Shown piece by piece: positions 1 through 9,646 of a stretch of 64,000 nucleotides of DNA. A program made the translations under genes and the position numbers. A model generated the notes under the pieces. That model searched no databases, was not told the origin of the DNA, and was given only the letters and a program-made list of their open reading frames with translations. The stretch spans positions 292,692 to 356,691 of the forward strand of contig NZ_JAJFZK010000005.1 of NCBI RefSeq assembly GCF_020731355.1, in the 5' to 3' direction. Position 1 is the stretch's first letter. The number at the start of each line of letters is the position of its first letter. The stretch is from Bacillus sp. REN16. Its GTDB lineage: Bacteria; Bacillota; Bacilli; Bacillales; Bacillaceae_L.

Positions 1-983
1 ATTCCGTTGGTGAAAGAGGGAAATCAAAGGTCTCTCTTTTATACCTCGACGACGTTGCGAATCCGGATTTACTTAAGGTCCTTGAAACCCGAATTAACAA
101 GATTAAGGTTGATAGGATTTTAAATTGCGGGGTTTTAGAAGACTACATAGAAGATAATCCTTATTCCCCATTGCCGCAAATACTTATAACGGAGCGTAGC
201 GATTTGGCCGCCTCGGAAATATTTGAAGGAAGAATCGTGATCGTGGTTGATGGGTCTCCTAATGTTTTAGTGGCTCCTGCAACGTTTTTTTCCTTTTTTA
301 AAAGCATGGATGATTATACGTCACGATGGTTTGTTGCCTCCTTTTTGCGACTGCTAAGGTATGCAGGTTTTTTTATGGCGATTTTTCTTCCAGCAACCTA
401 TATTGCGGTTATTGCCTTTCACTTTGAAGTAATCCCATTAAAATTGCTGATGTCAATTGGGGTTTCAAGAGAGCGAGTTCCATTTCCGCCGTTCATCGAA
501 GCGTTAATTATGGAAATCGCCTTAGAGATGCTGCGTGAGGCCGGAATTCGGCTCCCTGCAAAAATTGGACAAACTGTTGGAATCGTCGGTGGTATTGTCA
601 TTGGGCAGGCAGCAGTGCAGGCCGGTATCGTCAGCAATATTATGGTCATTGTTGTCGCCTTAACAGCAGTTGCCTCTTTTATCATCCCAAATTATCAAAT
701 GGGGGCCTCTATCCGGCTAATTCGATTTCCGATGATGATCACTGCCTCTTTATTTGGATTTGTGGGGTTGAGTGTTGGTTTCATGACATTAGTCGCACAT
801 CTTATCGAATTAAAATCACTTGGTATCTCCTATGCAAGTCCGATCTCGCCATTACGTATCCAAGACTGGAAAGATTTATTTATCCGATTCCCGCATTGGT
901 CCATTTTCAGACGTCCGCTTAGTTCAATGCCCATTCAATTAAAAAGGGCCGGTACAAGCCGTCCAAAGGGTGACAAAAAATGA
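1..983 (+). CDS. Spore germination protein, GerA family (5'-truncated by window edge)
   Basis: This is the A subunit of a Ger-type nutrient germinant receptor, an inner-membrane complex of dormant spores. The open frame enters the window at base 3 and continues without a stop into the obvious GerA core, so the N-terminal part lies outside; 326 codons are visible against about 480-530 for the family. Conserved GerA landmarks are visible: PYSPLPQ and TERSD followed by the membrane half (RYAGFFMAIFLPATYIA, PFPPFIEALIMEIALEMLREAG, then QTVGIVGGIVIGQAAVQAG). At least four hydrophobic segments are followed by a basic soluble tail. Its stop overlaps the start of the GerB-type gene (ATGA), as usual in ger operons. 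The germinant cannot be read from the sequence. Confidence 0.95.
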   Translation, partial: SVGERGKSKVSLLYLDDVANPDLLKVLETRINKIKVDRILNCGVLEDYIEDNPYSPLPQILITERSDLAASEIFEGRIVIVVDGSPNVLVAPATFFSFFKSMDDYTSRWFVASFLRLLRYAGFFMAIFLPATYIAVIAFHFEVIPLKLLMSIGVSRERVPFPPFIEALIMEIALEMLREAGIRLPAKIGQTVGIVGGIVIGQAAVQAGIVSNIMVIVVALTAVASFIIPNYQMGASIRLIRFPMMITASLFGFVGLSVGFMTLVAHLIELKSLGISYASPISPLRIQDWKDLFIRFPHWSIFRRPLSSMPIQLKRAGTSRPKGDKK

Positions 984-2080
984 TACAAGCCAAAGGAAAA
1001 GAAATTTCATTCGTACAATTCATTTTATTAATTCATGGTGTTCAAATGGGAGTTGGTGTACTTACCTTACCACGGGATTTAGCGGAAAAGGCGGGGACAG
1101 ATGGGTGGATTTCGCTTATTATTGGGTGGTTCATTTCAGTAACAAGCAGTTTGATTATCATTCAAATTATGAAAAGACATCCAAATGGAACAATCCTAGA
1201 TTTATTGACATTTTATTTTGGTAAATGGATAGGAAAAATAGGCGGCTTCATATTTGTTTTGTATTTTAGTATTCTGGCTTTTGTCACGTTTACGAGGGAG
1301 GCTGTGTTTATTCAAGCCTGGATTTTACCTCGAACGAAATTATACATGCTCATTTTATTGTTAGCAATCCCAACGTATTTACTTGCTCGAAATAATGTTC
1401 AAATCTTGGGAAGATATTCAGTCGTTGTCTTTTTTATGACGCTTTGGACGATTATCTTATATTTAATTCCTTTAAAGGATGCACGATGGCTATATCTCCT
1501 TCCTATTTTAAAGGAGGGATGGTATCCAGTCATTTCTGCTGTGAAAACAACCATTTTTACCTTTGTTGGCTTTGAAATAGCCTTTTTCTTATATCCGTTT
1601 TTACAAAATAAAAAATCGGCATCAATTGGAGTGATCATTGCGAATACGATTTCGATGTTTGCCTTTTTGATTATTACGATTGTGTCCTTTGCCTTTTTTA
1701 GTCCAGATGAAATTACACAATATAATGAACCCACCATTACCATCTTGAAGGTGATTGAATTTAGTTTTATTGAACGATTAGAGGTTGTCTTGTTCGCATT
1801 TTATTTGTTTGTGATGTCTTCAACAGTCGTCCCGCTTATTTTCATGTCCGTAGTTAGTACAAGCTGGCTATTGGGTAAAGAGGATCATACGAAACCATTA
1901 TGTTGGTTCCTTGTATTCATGGTTATTTATGTTTTTTGCTTTCCTCCTTCGTTAAATATCGATGTGGAGTGGCAAAAGGGTGTACAGTATTTAGGTTTGA
2001 TTTTTGCATATGCTATCCCAATTGGTTTATGGGCATTTGTCCTGATTCACGGCCTTTTTAAAAGGAGGGCTACATCATGA
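980..2080 (+). CDS. Spore germination permease, GerB family
   Basis: This is the B subunit of the germinant receptor, an APC-superfamily membrane protein thought to bind the germinant. Its 366 residues and about ten hydrophobic helices are normal for GerAB/GerKB. The start of the first helix carries the typical QFILLIHGVQMGVGVLTLPR stretch. The ATG overlaps the TGA of the GerA-like gene and the 3' end overlaps the GerC-like lipoprotein gene, so the three are translationally coupled. Specificity is not predictable. Confidence 0.93.
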   Translation: MIQAKGKEISFVQFILLIHGVQMGVGVLTLPRDLAEKAGTDGWISLIIGWFISVTSSLIIIQIMKRHPNGTILDLLTFYFGKWIGKIGGFIFVLYFSILAFVTFTREAVFIQAWILPRTKLYMLILLLAIPTYLLARNNVQILGRYSVVVFFMTLWTIILYLIPLKDARWLYLLPILKEGWYPVISAVKTTIFTFVGFEIAFFLYPFLQNKKSASIGVIIANTISMFAFLIITIVSFAFFSPDEITQYNEPTITILKVIEFSFIERLEVVLFAFYLFVMSSTVVPLIFMSVVSTSWLLGKEDHTKPLCWFLVFMVIYVFCFPPSLNIDVEWQKGVQYLGLIFAYAIPIGLWAFVLIHGLFKRRATS

Positions 2081-3198
2081 AACACGGGTTCCGCCTTTTT
2101 TTGATCGTTCCACTTTTAGTGCTGCTCACAAGCTGCGGGTACCAGGTTCCTTTAGAGGATTCGACGATTGTCTTTATCCTGGGGATTGATCTTGATGAAG
2201 ATAATAATCTCATTTTTTACGAGTCCCATCCTGTTTTTAATAAGGACGCAAAATCGAAAACAGAGACATTTCAGGTAAAAGCGGAAACGATACGCGATTC
2301 CAGGAAGTATTTTGATGCGGAAACGGCTGGTGAGGTTTCCGGAGCAAAAATCCAGATCCTGCTACTGGGAAAACGTGTTGTTGAACACGAAGACTGGTTT
2401 CCAATCTTAGATACAATGTATCGGAACAGTAACTTTTCGATTAATACAAGAGTTGTCGTTGTGGACGGTGACGTTAAAGAAGTCATCAACTATGAACCCG
2501 AAAGCCATGCACAGCTTGTCCAGTACATGAAGAATGTCATTGATAAAAATTATAAAAGAACAAGGACGGAAAAAGGGACCCTCCAACAGCTCCATTCCTC
2601 GTTTTATGAGAAAGGAAAGACACCGGCTATATCCCTTGTTAAAAAGGAAGAAAAGCTTAAAGTTACGGGTACGGTGCTGCTTAATGATCGCGGAAAATAT
2701 GTGGATTCTCTTGATTTACCTGAATCAACATTATTGCTTTTTATAAAGCATCCAAAAAAGCATCCCATCAGTTTCACGTCCATCACAATTCCCGTCGAGG
2801 AAAAGGGAGGAATCTTTCACAAGAATGATCTAAGTTTAGTTATAAATGATGTGAAGACCAAAATTAAGACAACCTATGACGTGGATAGGTTTAAATTCGA
2901 TCTAAATATCAATATGTCAGTCACCATCCTCGAAAATTTATTGACTGCAGAAATGAAAACCGACGAAAAGAAACTCCAGAAAAAAATCGAAGAACGGTTG
3001 AAATCGCAGTATGAAAATTTATTTAAAGAAATTCAAAGTCATCATGTTGATCCGATTGGATTAGGAGTATACGCCCGGGCTTATCAATACGATCATTATA
3101 AAAAAGTAGAAGATAACTGGGGAGAAGCATTTTCAAAAGCAGATATTGATGTATCTGTTGAAGTAAAAATTACTGGCATGGGTGCCATCAACAAATAA
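2077..3198 (+). CDS. Spore germination lipoprotein, Ger(x)C family
   Basis: This is the C subunit of the germinant receptor, a lipoprotein anchored outside the spore inner membrane. The protein has 373 residues, with a lipoprotein signal peptide ending in the lipobox LTSC at about residue 20. The C-terminal half shows the Ger(x)C pattern: a long amphipathic stretch (KKLQKKIEERLKSQYENLF) followed by DPIGLGVYARAYQYDHYKKVEDNWGEAFSKA split over residues 325-355. It overlaps the GerB-like gene by four bases and is the last gene of the operon. I see no strong terminator right after it. Confidence 0.93.
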   Translation: MKHGFRLFLIVPLLVLLTSCGYQVPLEDSTIVFILGIDLDEDNNLIFYESHPVFNKDAKSKTETFQVKAETIRDSRKYFDAETAGEVSGAKIQILLLGKRVVEHEDWFPILDTMYRNSNFSINTRVVVVDGDVKEVINYEPESHAQLVQYMKNVIDKNYKRTRTEKGTLQQLHSSFYEKGKTPAISLVKKEEKLKVTGTVLLNDRGKYVDSLDLPESTLLLFIKHPKKHPISFTSITIPVEEKGGIFHKNDLSLVINDVKTKIKTTYDVDRFKFDLNINMSVTILENLLTAEMKTDEKKLQKKIEERLKSQYENLFKEIQSHHVDPIGLGVYARAYQYDHYKKVEDNWGEAFSKADIDVSVEVKITGMGAINK

Positions 3199-3248
3199 TG
3201 CAGGTAATCGGACTAAATTCACTGACAGGCTTTTATGGGATTTTATGG

Positions 3249-3254
3249 TATGAT
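3249..3254 (+). promoter_or_regulatory. Candidate extended -10 promoter before the Bce-type operon
   Basis: TATGAT preceded by TATGG gives an extended -10 (TATGGTATGAT) about 100 bp before the response-regulator start. The region where a -35 would lie (3226-3231) has no good match, although TGACA occurs at 3223-3227. Assignment is by eye. Confidence 0.4.
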
Positions 3255-3302
3255 TTATACAGAGGGATAACCTGAAATACGAGGAAGCACCCTCCATAAA
3301 AT

Positions 3303-3334
3303 AGTGGGACGCGGAACCCGTCCACATGACCCAG
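3303..3334. repeat. Short GGGAC-type dispersed element, copy 1
   Basis: GTGGGACGCGGAACCCGTCC followed by ACATGACCC resembles four other places in the window (near 10850, 19105, 25040 and 57325). Consensus is roughly GTGGGACnnGGAACCyGTCC-n4-TGACCC. It sits just upstream of the response-regulator start and creates a spurious upstream in-frame GTG at 3304. Confidence 0.6.
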
Positions 3335-3351
3335 AAAGAAATGGTGGTAGT

Positions 3352-4044
3352 GTGTTTAAGATATTGTTGATTGAAGATGATGTGACATTGTTTGACGAGA
3401 TTCGGGACCGGTTGTCGCAGTGGTCATATGAAGTGTATGGCATTCAGGATTTTAGCAATGTGATGAAAGAGTTTACGAGTATTCAGCCAGATTTGGTGAT
3501 TATTGATATTCAATTGCCGAAGTTTGATGGCTTTCATTGGTGCCGGATGATCCGTACGCATTCGAAGGTCCCGATTATTTTTCTATCATCAAGGGACCAT
3601 CCGACAGATATGGTGATGTCGATGCAGCTTGGAGCTGATGATTTTGTTCAAAAGCCGTTTCATTTTGATGTCCTGATTGCGAAGATTCAGGCTGTCCTTA
3701 GACGAGTCTACAACTACGCCCTTGAGCAGCAAATTCATCTAAAAATTTGGAACGGAGCTTCTGTTGACTATGTGAATAATACCGTTCAACATAAGGCAGG
3801 AACGATTGAGCTAACGAAAAATGAAATGTTTATTTTAAAAATATTACTTGAGCATTGCAACCAAATCGTGAGTCGTGAGGAATTAATTAAAAGTTTATGG
3901 GATGACGAGCGTTTTGTCAGTGACAACACACTGACAGTGAATGTTAACCGCTTAAGAAAAAGACTTGAGGAAATCGGGATTGGCCGGTATATCGAAACGA
4001 AAGTGGGACAAGGGTATATGGCACGGGAAGAGGATGGCGCTTAA
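3352..4044 (+). CDS. bceR-like: BceR-type response regulator (OmpR/PhoB family)
   Basis: DNA-binding response regulator of a peptide-antibiotic sensing module. The receiver domain begins FKILLIEDD, with the phospho-acceptor Asp in LVIIDIQLPKFDG and the conserved Lys in FVQKPF. The C-terminal winged helix runs from ELTKNEMFILKILL to the GQGYMA end. I chose GTG 3352, 230 codons, because the domain begins there and a GGTGG ribosome site lies five bases upstream; the frame extends to 3304 but that part is the GGGAC repeat. It is followed at once by the kinase gene, then by the BceAB-type transporter it should activate. Confidence 0.9.
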   Translation: MFKILLIEDDVTLFDEIRDRLSQWSYEVYGIQDFSNVMKEFTSIQPDLVIIDIQLPKFDGFHWCRMIRTHSKVPIIFLSSRDHPTDMVMSMQLGADDFVQKPFHFDVLIAKIQAVLRRVYNYALEQQIHLKIWNGASVDYVNNTVQHKAGTIELTKNEMFILKILLEHCNQIVSREELIKSLWDDERFVSDNTLTVNVNRLRKRLEEIGIGRYIETKVGQGYMAREEDGA

Positions 4045-5046
4045 ATGAAGAAATTTCTCGTCGAAAGGCGAAGCTGGATTCTATTTTTCTGTTTCCTTCA
4101 GGTGTTAATCCTATTGGTTGGATATCTTGATCCATCCCTGTCATTTCTCTCGATGCTCTATATTGTTTTTGTCTTTTTCGTTATTTTTATCTTATTTCTT
4201 ATCATTCGCTATAATCGAGAGATTGGTTTTTATAAAAATATCGAGGAATGGGATCCGACTGTCGGGGTTGACGGTCTCCAAGAAGGGAAGACCCCATTTG
4301 AAAAATTAGTAGAATCCTCGCTCAAACAGCAGCATCATTTTTATTTAAAAGAAATTAGCCATCGCGCAACCAGTATTGAACAGGAGAAGGATGAGTTATT
4401 ATCCTGGATTCATGAAGTCAAGACCCCACTTACAACGATGAAATTAATGATTGAAAGAACCGAGGATCAGAAGTTAAAAAAACAACTCATGTCCGAATGG
4501 CTTCGGGTTCATCTTCTTCTCGACCAGCAATTGCATCAGCGCCGAATTCCTTTTATGGAAAATGACCTTTTTATTGAAAAGGTTGATTTGGAAAAACTAC
4601 TTATTCCAGAAATACGCACCTTACAATCATGGTGCTTTCAAAAAGGAATCGGTTTTGATTTCTCGTTAGAGGTTTCAGGGGTGTACTCCGATGGAAAGTG
4701 GCTTCAATTTATTTTACGACAGCTTTTAACTAATGCCGTGAAATACAGTGAAAAGGCCGACATCGAGATCCGAAGCTATCGAAAAAATGACGCGGTCGTT
4801 CTAGAAATCCAGGATTACGGACGAGGCATCAAGGAGAAGGACCTGCCACGCATTTTTGAAAAAGGCTTCACGTCGACAAGTGATCATCGAGATCATGCTG
4901 CGACCGGCATGGGTCTTTACCTCGCGAAAAATGCAGCTAAGCCATTAAAGATCCGAATGGATGTCCATTCTTCATATGGAGAGGGAACGACATTTATTTT
5001 AACCTTTCCTAAAAAGAATGAGTTCCTCAAACTAACAAGCATGTGA
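4045..5046 (+). CDS. bceS-like: BceS-type intramembrane-sensing histidine kinase
   Basis: Membrane kinase of 333 residues with two hydrophobic helices near residues 13-57 separated by only a few residues. It therefore has no extracellular sensor domain, the hallmark of Bce-type kinases that sense through the partner transporter. The phospho-acceptor box is [15 protein letters not shown]; the catalytic domain shows LTNAVKYSE (N box), DYGRGI (G1) and TGMGLYLAK (G2). The ATG follows the regulator stop directly. The last codons lie inside a palindrome (5038-5063) that resembles a BceR operator for the downstream transporter genes. Confidence 0.92.
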   Translation: MKKFLVERRSWILFFCFLQVLILLVGYLDPSLSFLSMLYIVFVFFVIFILFLIIRYNREIGFYKNIEEWDPTVGVDGLQEGKTPFEKLVESSLKQQHHFYLKEISHRATSIEQEKDELLSWIHEVKTPLTTMKLMIERTEDQKLKKQLMSEWLRVHLLLDQQLHQRRIPFMENDLFIEKVDLEKLLIPEIRTLQSWCFQKGIGFDFSLEVSGVYSDGKWLQFILRQLLTNAVKYSEKADIEIRSYRKNDAVVLEIQDYGRGIKEKDLPRIFEKGFTSTSDHRDHAATGMGLYLAKNAAKPLKIRMDVHSSYGEGTTFILTFPKKNEFLKLTSM

Positions 5047-5063
5047 CAAAAGTGTCACATGCT
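5038..5063. promoter_or_regulatory. BceR-type operator palindrome (TGACA-N4-TGTCA)
   Basis: An 11-bp perfect inverted repeat, AGCATGTGACA-AAAG-TGTCACATGCT, overlaps the kinase stop codon and lies 75 bp before bceA. The core TGACA-N4-TGTCA matches the TnACA-N4-TGTnA type of box proposed for BceR-like regulators of AMP transporters. A weak T-rich stretch follows, so some terminator activity is also possible. A TATGAT at 5111-5116 may be the -10, but it lies very close to the ribosome site. Confidence 0.7.
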
Positions 5064-5137
5064 TTCCTGTTTTGTTCGCTGATTCGAAGGATAAGGCACC
5101 GAAACCTGTTTATGATAGAGGTAAGGAGTTGATACGA

Positions 5138-5893
5138 ATGAATATTTTAGAGGCTGCTAAAATTGTAAAAACATACGGAAACAAGTGGAATCGCCAAGAG
5201 GTTTTAAAAGGAATTGATATAGATGTAAAAAAGGGTGAATTTGTCGGAATCATGGGTCCGTCAGGCTCTGGTAAAACGACTTTGCTGAATGTTCTTTCAT
5301 CGATTGACCGAGTAAGCTCGGGTTCTATCAAAGTCGAAGGCAAGGAATTCACGAGTATGAAGGATAAGGAACTAGCTGAGTTCCGAAAACGCCACCTCGG
5401 GTTTATTTTTCAAGAATACCATCTGCTCGATACTTTAACGGTAAAAGAAAACATTATGTTACCATTGACCGTTAACAAGATTTCCCCAAATGCTGCACAA
5501 ATCATGTTTGAGGACGTAGCGAAGGAATTAGGAATATTTGAGGTCAAGGATAAATATCCAAATGAAATTTCAGGTGGTCAGAAACAGCGTACTTCAGCTG
5601 CGCGTGCTTTCGTTCATGAGCCAAGCATTATTTTTGCGGATGAACCAACGGGTGCACTTGATTCAAAATCCGCTTCAGATTTACTGAATAAATTAAGTGA
5701 TTTAAATGAAAAACGGGAAGCGACGATTGTAATGGTCACCCATGATCCGCAAGCAGCAAGCTATTGCAGCCGTGTCATTTTTATCAAAGATGGGCAAATC
5801 TTCACGAAATTGAACCGTGGCGATGAGAGCAGACAGGCCTTCTTTAACGATATCATTAAGACGCAGGCTGTGTTAGGCGGGGTGAGAGCATGA
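5138..5893 (+). CDS. bceA-like: BceA-type ABC transporter ATPase
   Basis: ATP-binding subunit of a peptide-antibiotic resistance transporter (MacB/LolD-like ATPases). Walker A is GPSGSGKTT, the Q-loop is FIFQEYHLL, the signature is EISGGQKQR (Ile instead of the usual Leu), Walker B is [12 protein letters not shown] and the switch His is in VTHD. I chose ATG 5138 (251 codons): AAGGAG lies nine bases upstream and the family begins around here. The frame runs back to 5072 but that stretch has no ribosome site. The stop overlaps the permease start by four bases. Confidence 0.93.
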   Translation: MNILEAAKIVKTYGNKWNRQEVLKGIDIDVKKGEFVGIMGPSGSGKTTLLNVLSSIDRVSSGSIKVEGKEFTSMKDKELAEFRKRHLGFIFQEYHLLDTLTVKENIMLPLTVNKISPNAAQIMFEDVAKELGIFEVKDKYPNEISGGQKQRTSAARAFVHEPSIIFADEPTGALDSKSASDLLNKLSDLNEKREATIVMVTHDPQAASYCSRVIFIKDGQIFTKLNRGDESRQAFFNDIIKTQAVLGGVRA

Positions 5894-7821
5894 GCTTTAA
5901 AAGCCTCATCTTTCGAAATCTGCTAAAGAACATTAAAAACTATTATTTATATGTGTTTGCACTAATTTTTAGTGTGTCATTGTATTTTGCTTTTGTGACG
6001 CTGCAGTTTGACCCAGCGATGGATGCAGCGGAGGGCTCGATTAAAGGAGCAGCCGCGATGAAAGCTGCGTCGGTCATGCTAATCGCAATCGTCATGGTTT
6101 TCCTTGTCTATGCCAACACCTTATTTATTAAGCGTCGCGGTAAGGAAATTGGGCTGTTCCAGTTGGTTGGAATCTCAAAAGGAAAAACGTTTTGGATTTT
6201 AAGTGTCGAAAACATGATTCTTTATTTCGGCTCGATGATCATAGGGATTTTTCTTGGCTTTGTTTCTTCAAAACTTGTCATGATGATTCTTATGAAAATC
6301 ATTGGAATTGAAGAGGTTGCGAAGCTCCGATTTTCAATAGAAGCACTTGTCCAAACGGTGATTGTGTTTGCGGCCATTTATATTGTGATCATGGCATTGA
6401 ATGCATTGTTTATTAAAAGACAGCAAATTTTATCATTGTTCCATACAACTTCAACATCTGAAGAGCGAAGAAGGAAAGTCTCTGCGCTCGAAGTCATCAT
6501 GGGGATACTTGGCCTTGGGCTGATTATCTTTGGCTATTATTTATCAACCAAATTATTTGATGGCGACTTTACAATGATGGAGCAAATGTTTATGGTCATG
6601 CTGGTGATCCTAGCATCCGTGATTATTGGAACGTATTTCTTTTACAAGGGCTCGATCCGGTTTATTTTTAATTTGATTCGTAAAAAGGATAACGGATATC
6701 TGTCGGTTAATAAAGTGTTGTCTTTATCCTCAATTATGTTCCGGATGAGATCGAATTCGGTGTTGCTAACCGTAATCACAGCCGTGTCCGCATTGGCACT
6801 TGGACTGTTATCGCTCACCTACATTTCGTATTATTCTGCTGAAAAAGGGGCAGGGGAGACGGTGGTGAATGATTTTTCGATTCCGAATGTAGAGCATGCA
6901 AAACAATTTACGGATTTGTTAGATGCAAAGAAAATCGGCTATTCCAGAACTGAGATTGAATTGATGAGTGTAAATACAGATTTAGCGAATGTCTTAACGG
7001 TTGAGGAGGAGGAGTTAACTAAAACTCCAATGACAGTCGTGTCAGACCGTTTTGTCAAAGATATTGATGTACCTGAAAATGAATCTGTGTTCGTGAATAG
7101 CAACTCAGCCATGCAAGCATTTTTTACCTTTAAACCAGGCCCAATTACAATGTCAGGTAAGACCAAAATGTTCGAGTTAAATTTTATTAAATATGAAGAT
7201 AAACGCTTGCTGCCATTGCGGCTAACCGGCGGAGGGTTTCCAGTTGCCATTGTCGATGATGCAGTGTATCAACAATTAGCGGCAGATATTGACCCGGAAG
7301 TGTTTAATGAGTTTTCCGTTTATGTCGGAATTGATATTGATAAAAGGTCAGAGCTAAAAGAAGCCAATCAAATTTTCAATGAACTCGATTTAGGACAATA
7401 CGCAGGATATGAGTCACAGTTAGATGTATTTACAGCGCAAAAAATGAATATGGGCTTCATGATGTTTATCGTTGGCTTTCTCGGGTTAACCTTCTTAATT
7501 ACATCCGGTTGCATCCTTTATTTCAAGCAAATGGATGAAGGTGAAGAGGAAAAAGGAAGCTACACCATTTTACGTAAATTAGGGTTCACAAAAACAGATT
7601 TATTAAATGGCATCAAGGCGAAGCAATTGTTTAACTTTGGCATCCCGTTAATCGTCGGCTTATGCCACAGCTACTTTGCGGTAAAATCAGGCTGGTTCTT
7701 CTTTGGAACCGAGCTATGGACGCCAATGATCATCGTTATGGTGTTCTATACATTGCTCTATTCCATCTTCGGAATTCTATCCGTGATGTACTATAAAAAG
7801 TTGATAAAAGAGGCGTTGTAA
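5890..7821 (+). CDS. bceB-like: BceB-type ABC transporter permease (FtsX family)
   Basis: Large permease of the module, 643 residues, the usual size for BceB. About ten hydrophobic helices are visible: one at the N terminus, three in a first FtsX-like block (about 55-175), a middle group (about 195-310), then a large hydrophilic extracellular domain around residues 315-515 that in this family binds the peptide or its lipid complex, and three final helices. It should work with the upstream ATPase to free lipid-linked wall precursors from peptide antibiotics, and also act as the sensor for the kinase. The actual antibiotic (bacitracin, lantibiotic or other) cannot be read from the sequence. Confidence 0.92.
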   Translation: MSFKSLIFRNLLKNIKNYYLYVFALIFSVSLYFAFVTLQFDPAMDAAEGSIKGAAAMKAASVMLIAIVMVFLVYANTLFIKRRGKEIGLFQLVGISKGKTFWILSVENMILYFGSMIIGIFLGFVSSKLVMMILMKIIGIEEVAKLRFSIEALVQTVIVFAAIYIVIMALNALFIKRQQILSLFHTTSTSEERRRKVSALEVIMGILGLGLIIFGYYLSTKLFDGDFTMMEQMFMVMLVILASVIIGTYFFYKGSIRFIFNLIRKKDNGYLSVNKVLSLSSIMFRMRSNSVLLTVITAVSALALGLLSLTYISYYSAEKGAGETVVNDFSIPNVEHAKQFTDLLDAKKIGYSRTEIELMSVNTDLANVLTVEEEELTKTPMTVVSDRFVKDIDVPENESVFVNSNSAMQAFFTFKPGPITMSGKTKMFELNFIKYEDKRLLPLRLTGGGFPVAIVDDAVYQQLAADIDPEVFNEFSVYVGIDIDKRSELKEANQIFNELDLGQYAGYESQLDVFTAQKMNMGFMMFIVGFLGLTFLITSGCILYFKQMDEGEEEKGSYTILRKLGFTKTDLLNGIKAKQLFNFGIPLIVGLCHSYFAVKSGWFFFGTELWTPMIIVMVFYTLLYSIFGILSVMYYKKLIKEAL

Positions 7822-7827
7822 TGTGGG

Positions 7828-7863
7828 GCCGATTTCCTTGATGTTGAAGGGAATCGGCTTTTT
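7828..7863 (+). terminator. Rho-independent terminator after the Bce-type operon
   Basis: A 12-bp stem GCCGATTTCCTT / AAGGGAATCGGC (one GU pair) with a 7-base loop is followed by TTTTT, directly after the permease stop. Confidence 0.85.
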
Positions 7864-7907
7864 GGTGTTTCTTGGGGGGGTTAGATACTATGGGTACTGC
7901 TGTGTAA

Positions 7908-8712
7908 GCATGAAGACCAATTCGATCGAGAATTCGGTGTGGAAAGACCTTCATAAGCCCGATGAAGACCCTTTCGAGCGAAGATTACGTCCGGAACATC
8001 CTTCATAAGCCCGATGAAGACCATTCCGAGCGAAGATTACGTCCGGAACATCCTTCATAAGCCCGATGAAGACCGTTCCGAGTGAGAATCTGGCCCAAAG
8101 AGTCCTTCATAAGCCGGATGAAGACCATTCCGAGTGAGAATCCCGACCATAAAGTCCTTCATAAGCCCGATGAAGACCCTTTCGAGCGAGAGTCCGGCCC
8201 GAAAGTCGTTCATAAGCCCGATGAAGACCCTTTCGAGAGAGAATCCCGACCATAAAGTCCTTCATAAGCCCGATGAAGACCCTTTCGAGCGAGAGTCCGG
8301 CCCGAAAGTCGTTCATAAGCCCGATGAAGGCCCTTTCGAGCGAAGATTACGTCTGGAACGTCCTTCATAAGCCCGATGAAGACCCTTTCGAGCGAGAATC
8401 CCGACCATAACATCCTTCATAAGCCCGATGAAGACCCTTTCGAGCGAGAATCCCGACCATAAAGTCCTTCATAAGCCCGATGAAGACCATTCCGAGCGAG
8501 AATTCCGACCATAAAGTCCTTCATAAGCCCGATGAAGACCCTTTCGAGCGAGAATCCCGACCATAAAGTCCTTCATAAGCCCGATGAAGACCATTCCGAG
8601 CGAGAATTCCGACCATAAAGTCCTTCATAAGCCCGATGAAGACCCTTTCGAGCGAGAGTCCGACCCGAAAGTCCTTCATAAGCCAATGAAGATTATTCCG
8701 AGTAACGGCCCC
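7908..8712. repeat. Tandem array 1: about 15 units, 52-bp period, palindromic core
   Basis: The core CTTCATAAGCCCGATGAAG begins (at TTCAT) at 7950, 8002, 8054, 8106, 8158, 8209, 8261, 8312, 8364, 8416, 8468, 8520, 8572, 8624 and 8675, so the period is 52 (three steps of 51). CTTCAT/ATGAAG forms a 6-bp stem around a 7-base loop. The rest of each unit falls into a few variants (ending GATTACGTCCGGAACATC, GAATCCCGACCATAAAGTC, or GAGTCCGGCCCGAAAGTC). Flanks at 7908 and 8712 are degenerate. The period is not a multiple of three, so the apparent peptides through it shift frame at each unit and are not genes. It lies between convergent genes. Confidence 0.95.
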
Positions 8713-8881
8713 GCACATTCACGCAGAATTATGAAAGCTGAATATCAGACTAGGCCGCCGATATATCGGGAAATCGGTAGCTTTTCGAATGAATTTTCGG
8801 AAACTGATGATTGACAAGGTCGTGTTGAAAAACTAGCATAGACAGAGGTCCATCATCCAACTTAGGGACAATGGGCCACTT

Positions 8882-9646
8882 CTATGAACTCCTACCTTTT
8901 TTAACGAAACTATAGGCTGTAATCCACGCAGTAATGGGAATGACAAGAGTAACACTAATTCCCGCGATTAGAATGGTGATCATTTCAGCACTAAAAATCT
9001 TCGAGTTTACGATTCCCCCCATTGTATAGGATAAATCCTTGAACCAAATGAATAAGGCAAGATACCCTCCGAAAAAGGCGAAAAATAAAGTGTTTGCGCT
9101 TGTTCCAAGGATATCCCTTCCAATACTTAATCCAGAAGAAAATAACTCCTTCCGAGTAAGTGTTGGATTATGGTAATGGATTTCTCGCATAGGCGATGAG
9201 ATTGCAATTGCTGCATCCGTAATAGCGCCAATCGTACTCATAATGATGACCGAAGCCCCAATTTTTACAAAGTCTATCCCGATATAAAGCGAAAACATAC
9301 CTAGTTCCTCGACTTCTTCCTCGCCAAACCCTTGTATCATCGCTTTTTGAGTCAGGACAATCATAAATACGAGTAAAATGACCGTGGTAATAATCGTAGA
9401 AATGAAGGCTGTCTTTGTTTTACTGTTTAGTTCATTTATATAAAATAAATTAATCGCACTAATTGCAACACATGCAAGCAAGGTCAAATAAATGGGATTC
9501 AGATTCGGGTCATTCATAAAAATGATCGTTACAATCAGCACGCCAAAGTTAAAGAATAAGGCTAAAAAGGAGCGTACTCCTTTTTTTCCGCCAATTAAGG
9601 TCATTAAGATAAATAAAATCGCGGCAAGTACAACTAATGTATTCAT
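8882..9646 (-). CDS. YibE/F-family membrane protein (short, YibF-type)
   Basis: Polytopic membrane protein of 254 residues with about seven hydrophobic helices. It carries the family signature also seen in the partner gene: a GAITDAAIAISSPMREI segment, then GLSIGRDILGTSANTLFFAFFGG. The function of YibE/F proteins is not established. The start codon overlaps the end of the upstream YibE-type gene by four bases, so the pair is co-translated and probably forms one complex. The region after its stop (8713-8881) has no clear terminator. Confidence 0.85.
   Translation of the reverse strand: MNTLVVLAAILFILMTLIGGKKGVRSFLALFFNFGVLIVTIIFMNDPNLNPIYLTLLACVAISAINLFYINELNSKTKTAFISTIITTVILLVFMIVLTQKAMIQGFGEEEVEELGMFSLYIGIDFVKIGASVIIMSTIGAITDAAIAISSPMREIHYHNPTLTRKELFSSGLSIGRDILGTSANTLFFAFFGGYLALFIWFKDLSYTMGGIVNSKIFSAEMITILIAGISVTLVIPITAWITAYSFVKKGRSS

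Noticed and set aside
3304..3351. Longer N terminus of the response regulator starting at GTG 3304
   Set aside because: The extra residues come from the GGGAC repeat and precede the conserved start of the receiver domain; GTG 3352 has a ribosome site.
6939..7250. Minus-strand open frame inside the permease gene; likewise 19684-20019, 19252-19578 and 23558-23833 inside EamA genes
   Set aside because: They are antisense shadows of well-supported genes without ribosome sites or recognisable domains.
7950..8700. CRISPR array
   Set aside because: The parts between the palindromic cores are related to each other and not unique spacers; no cas genes are nearby.
7823..8814. Several overlapping open frames on both strands encoding repetitive peptides (KVLHKPDEDPFERES-like)
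   Set aside because: They arise because the 52-bp repeat lacks stops; the frame shifts at every unit, and no ribosome sites are present.
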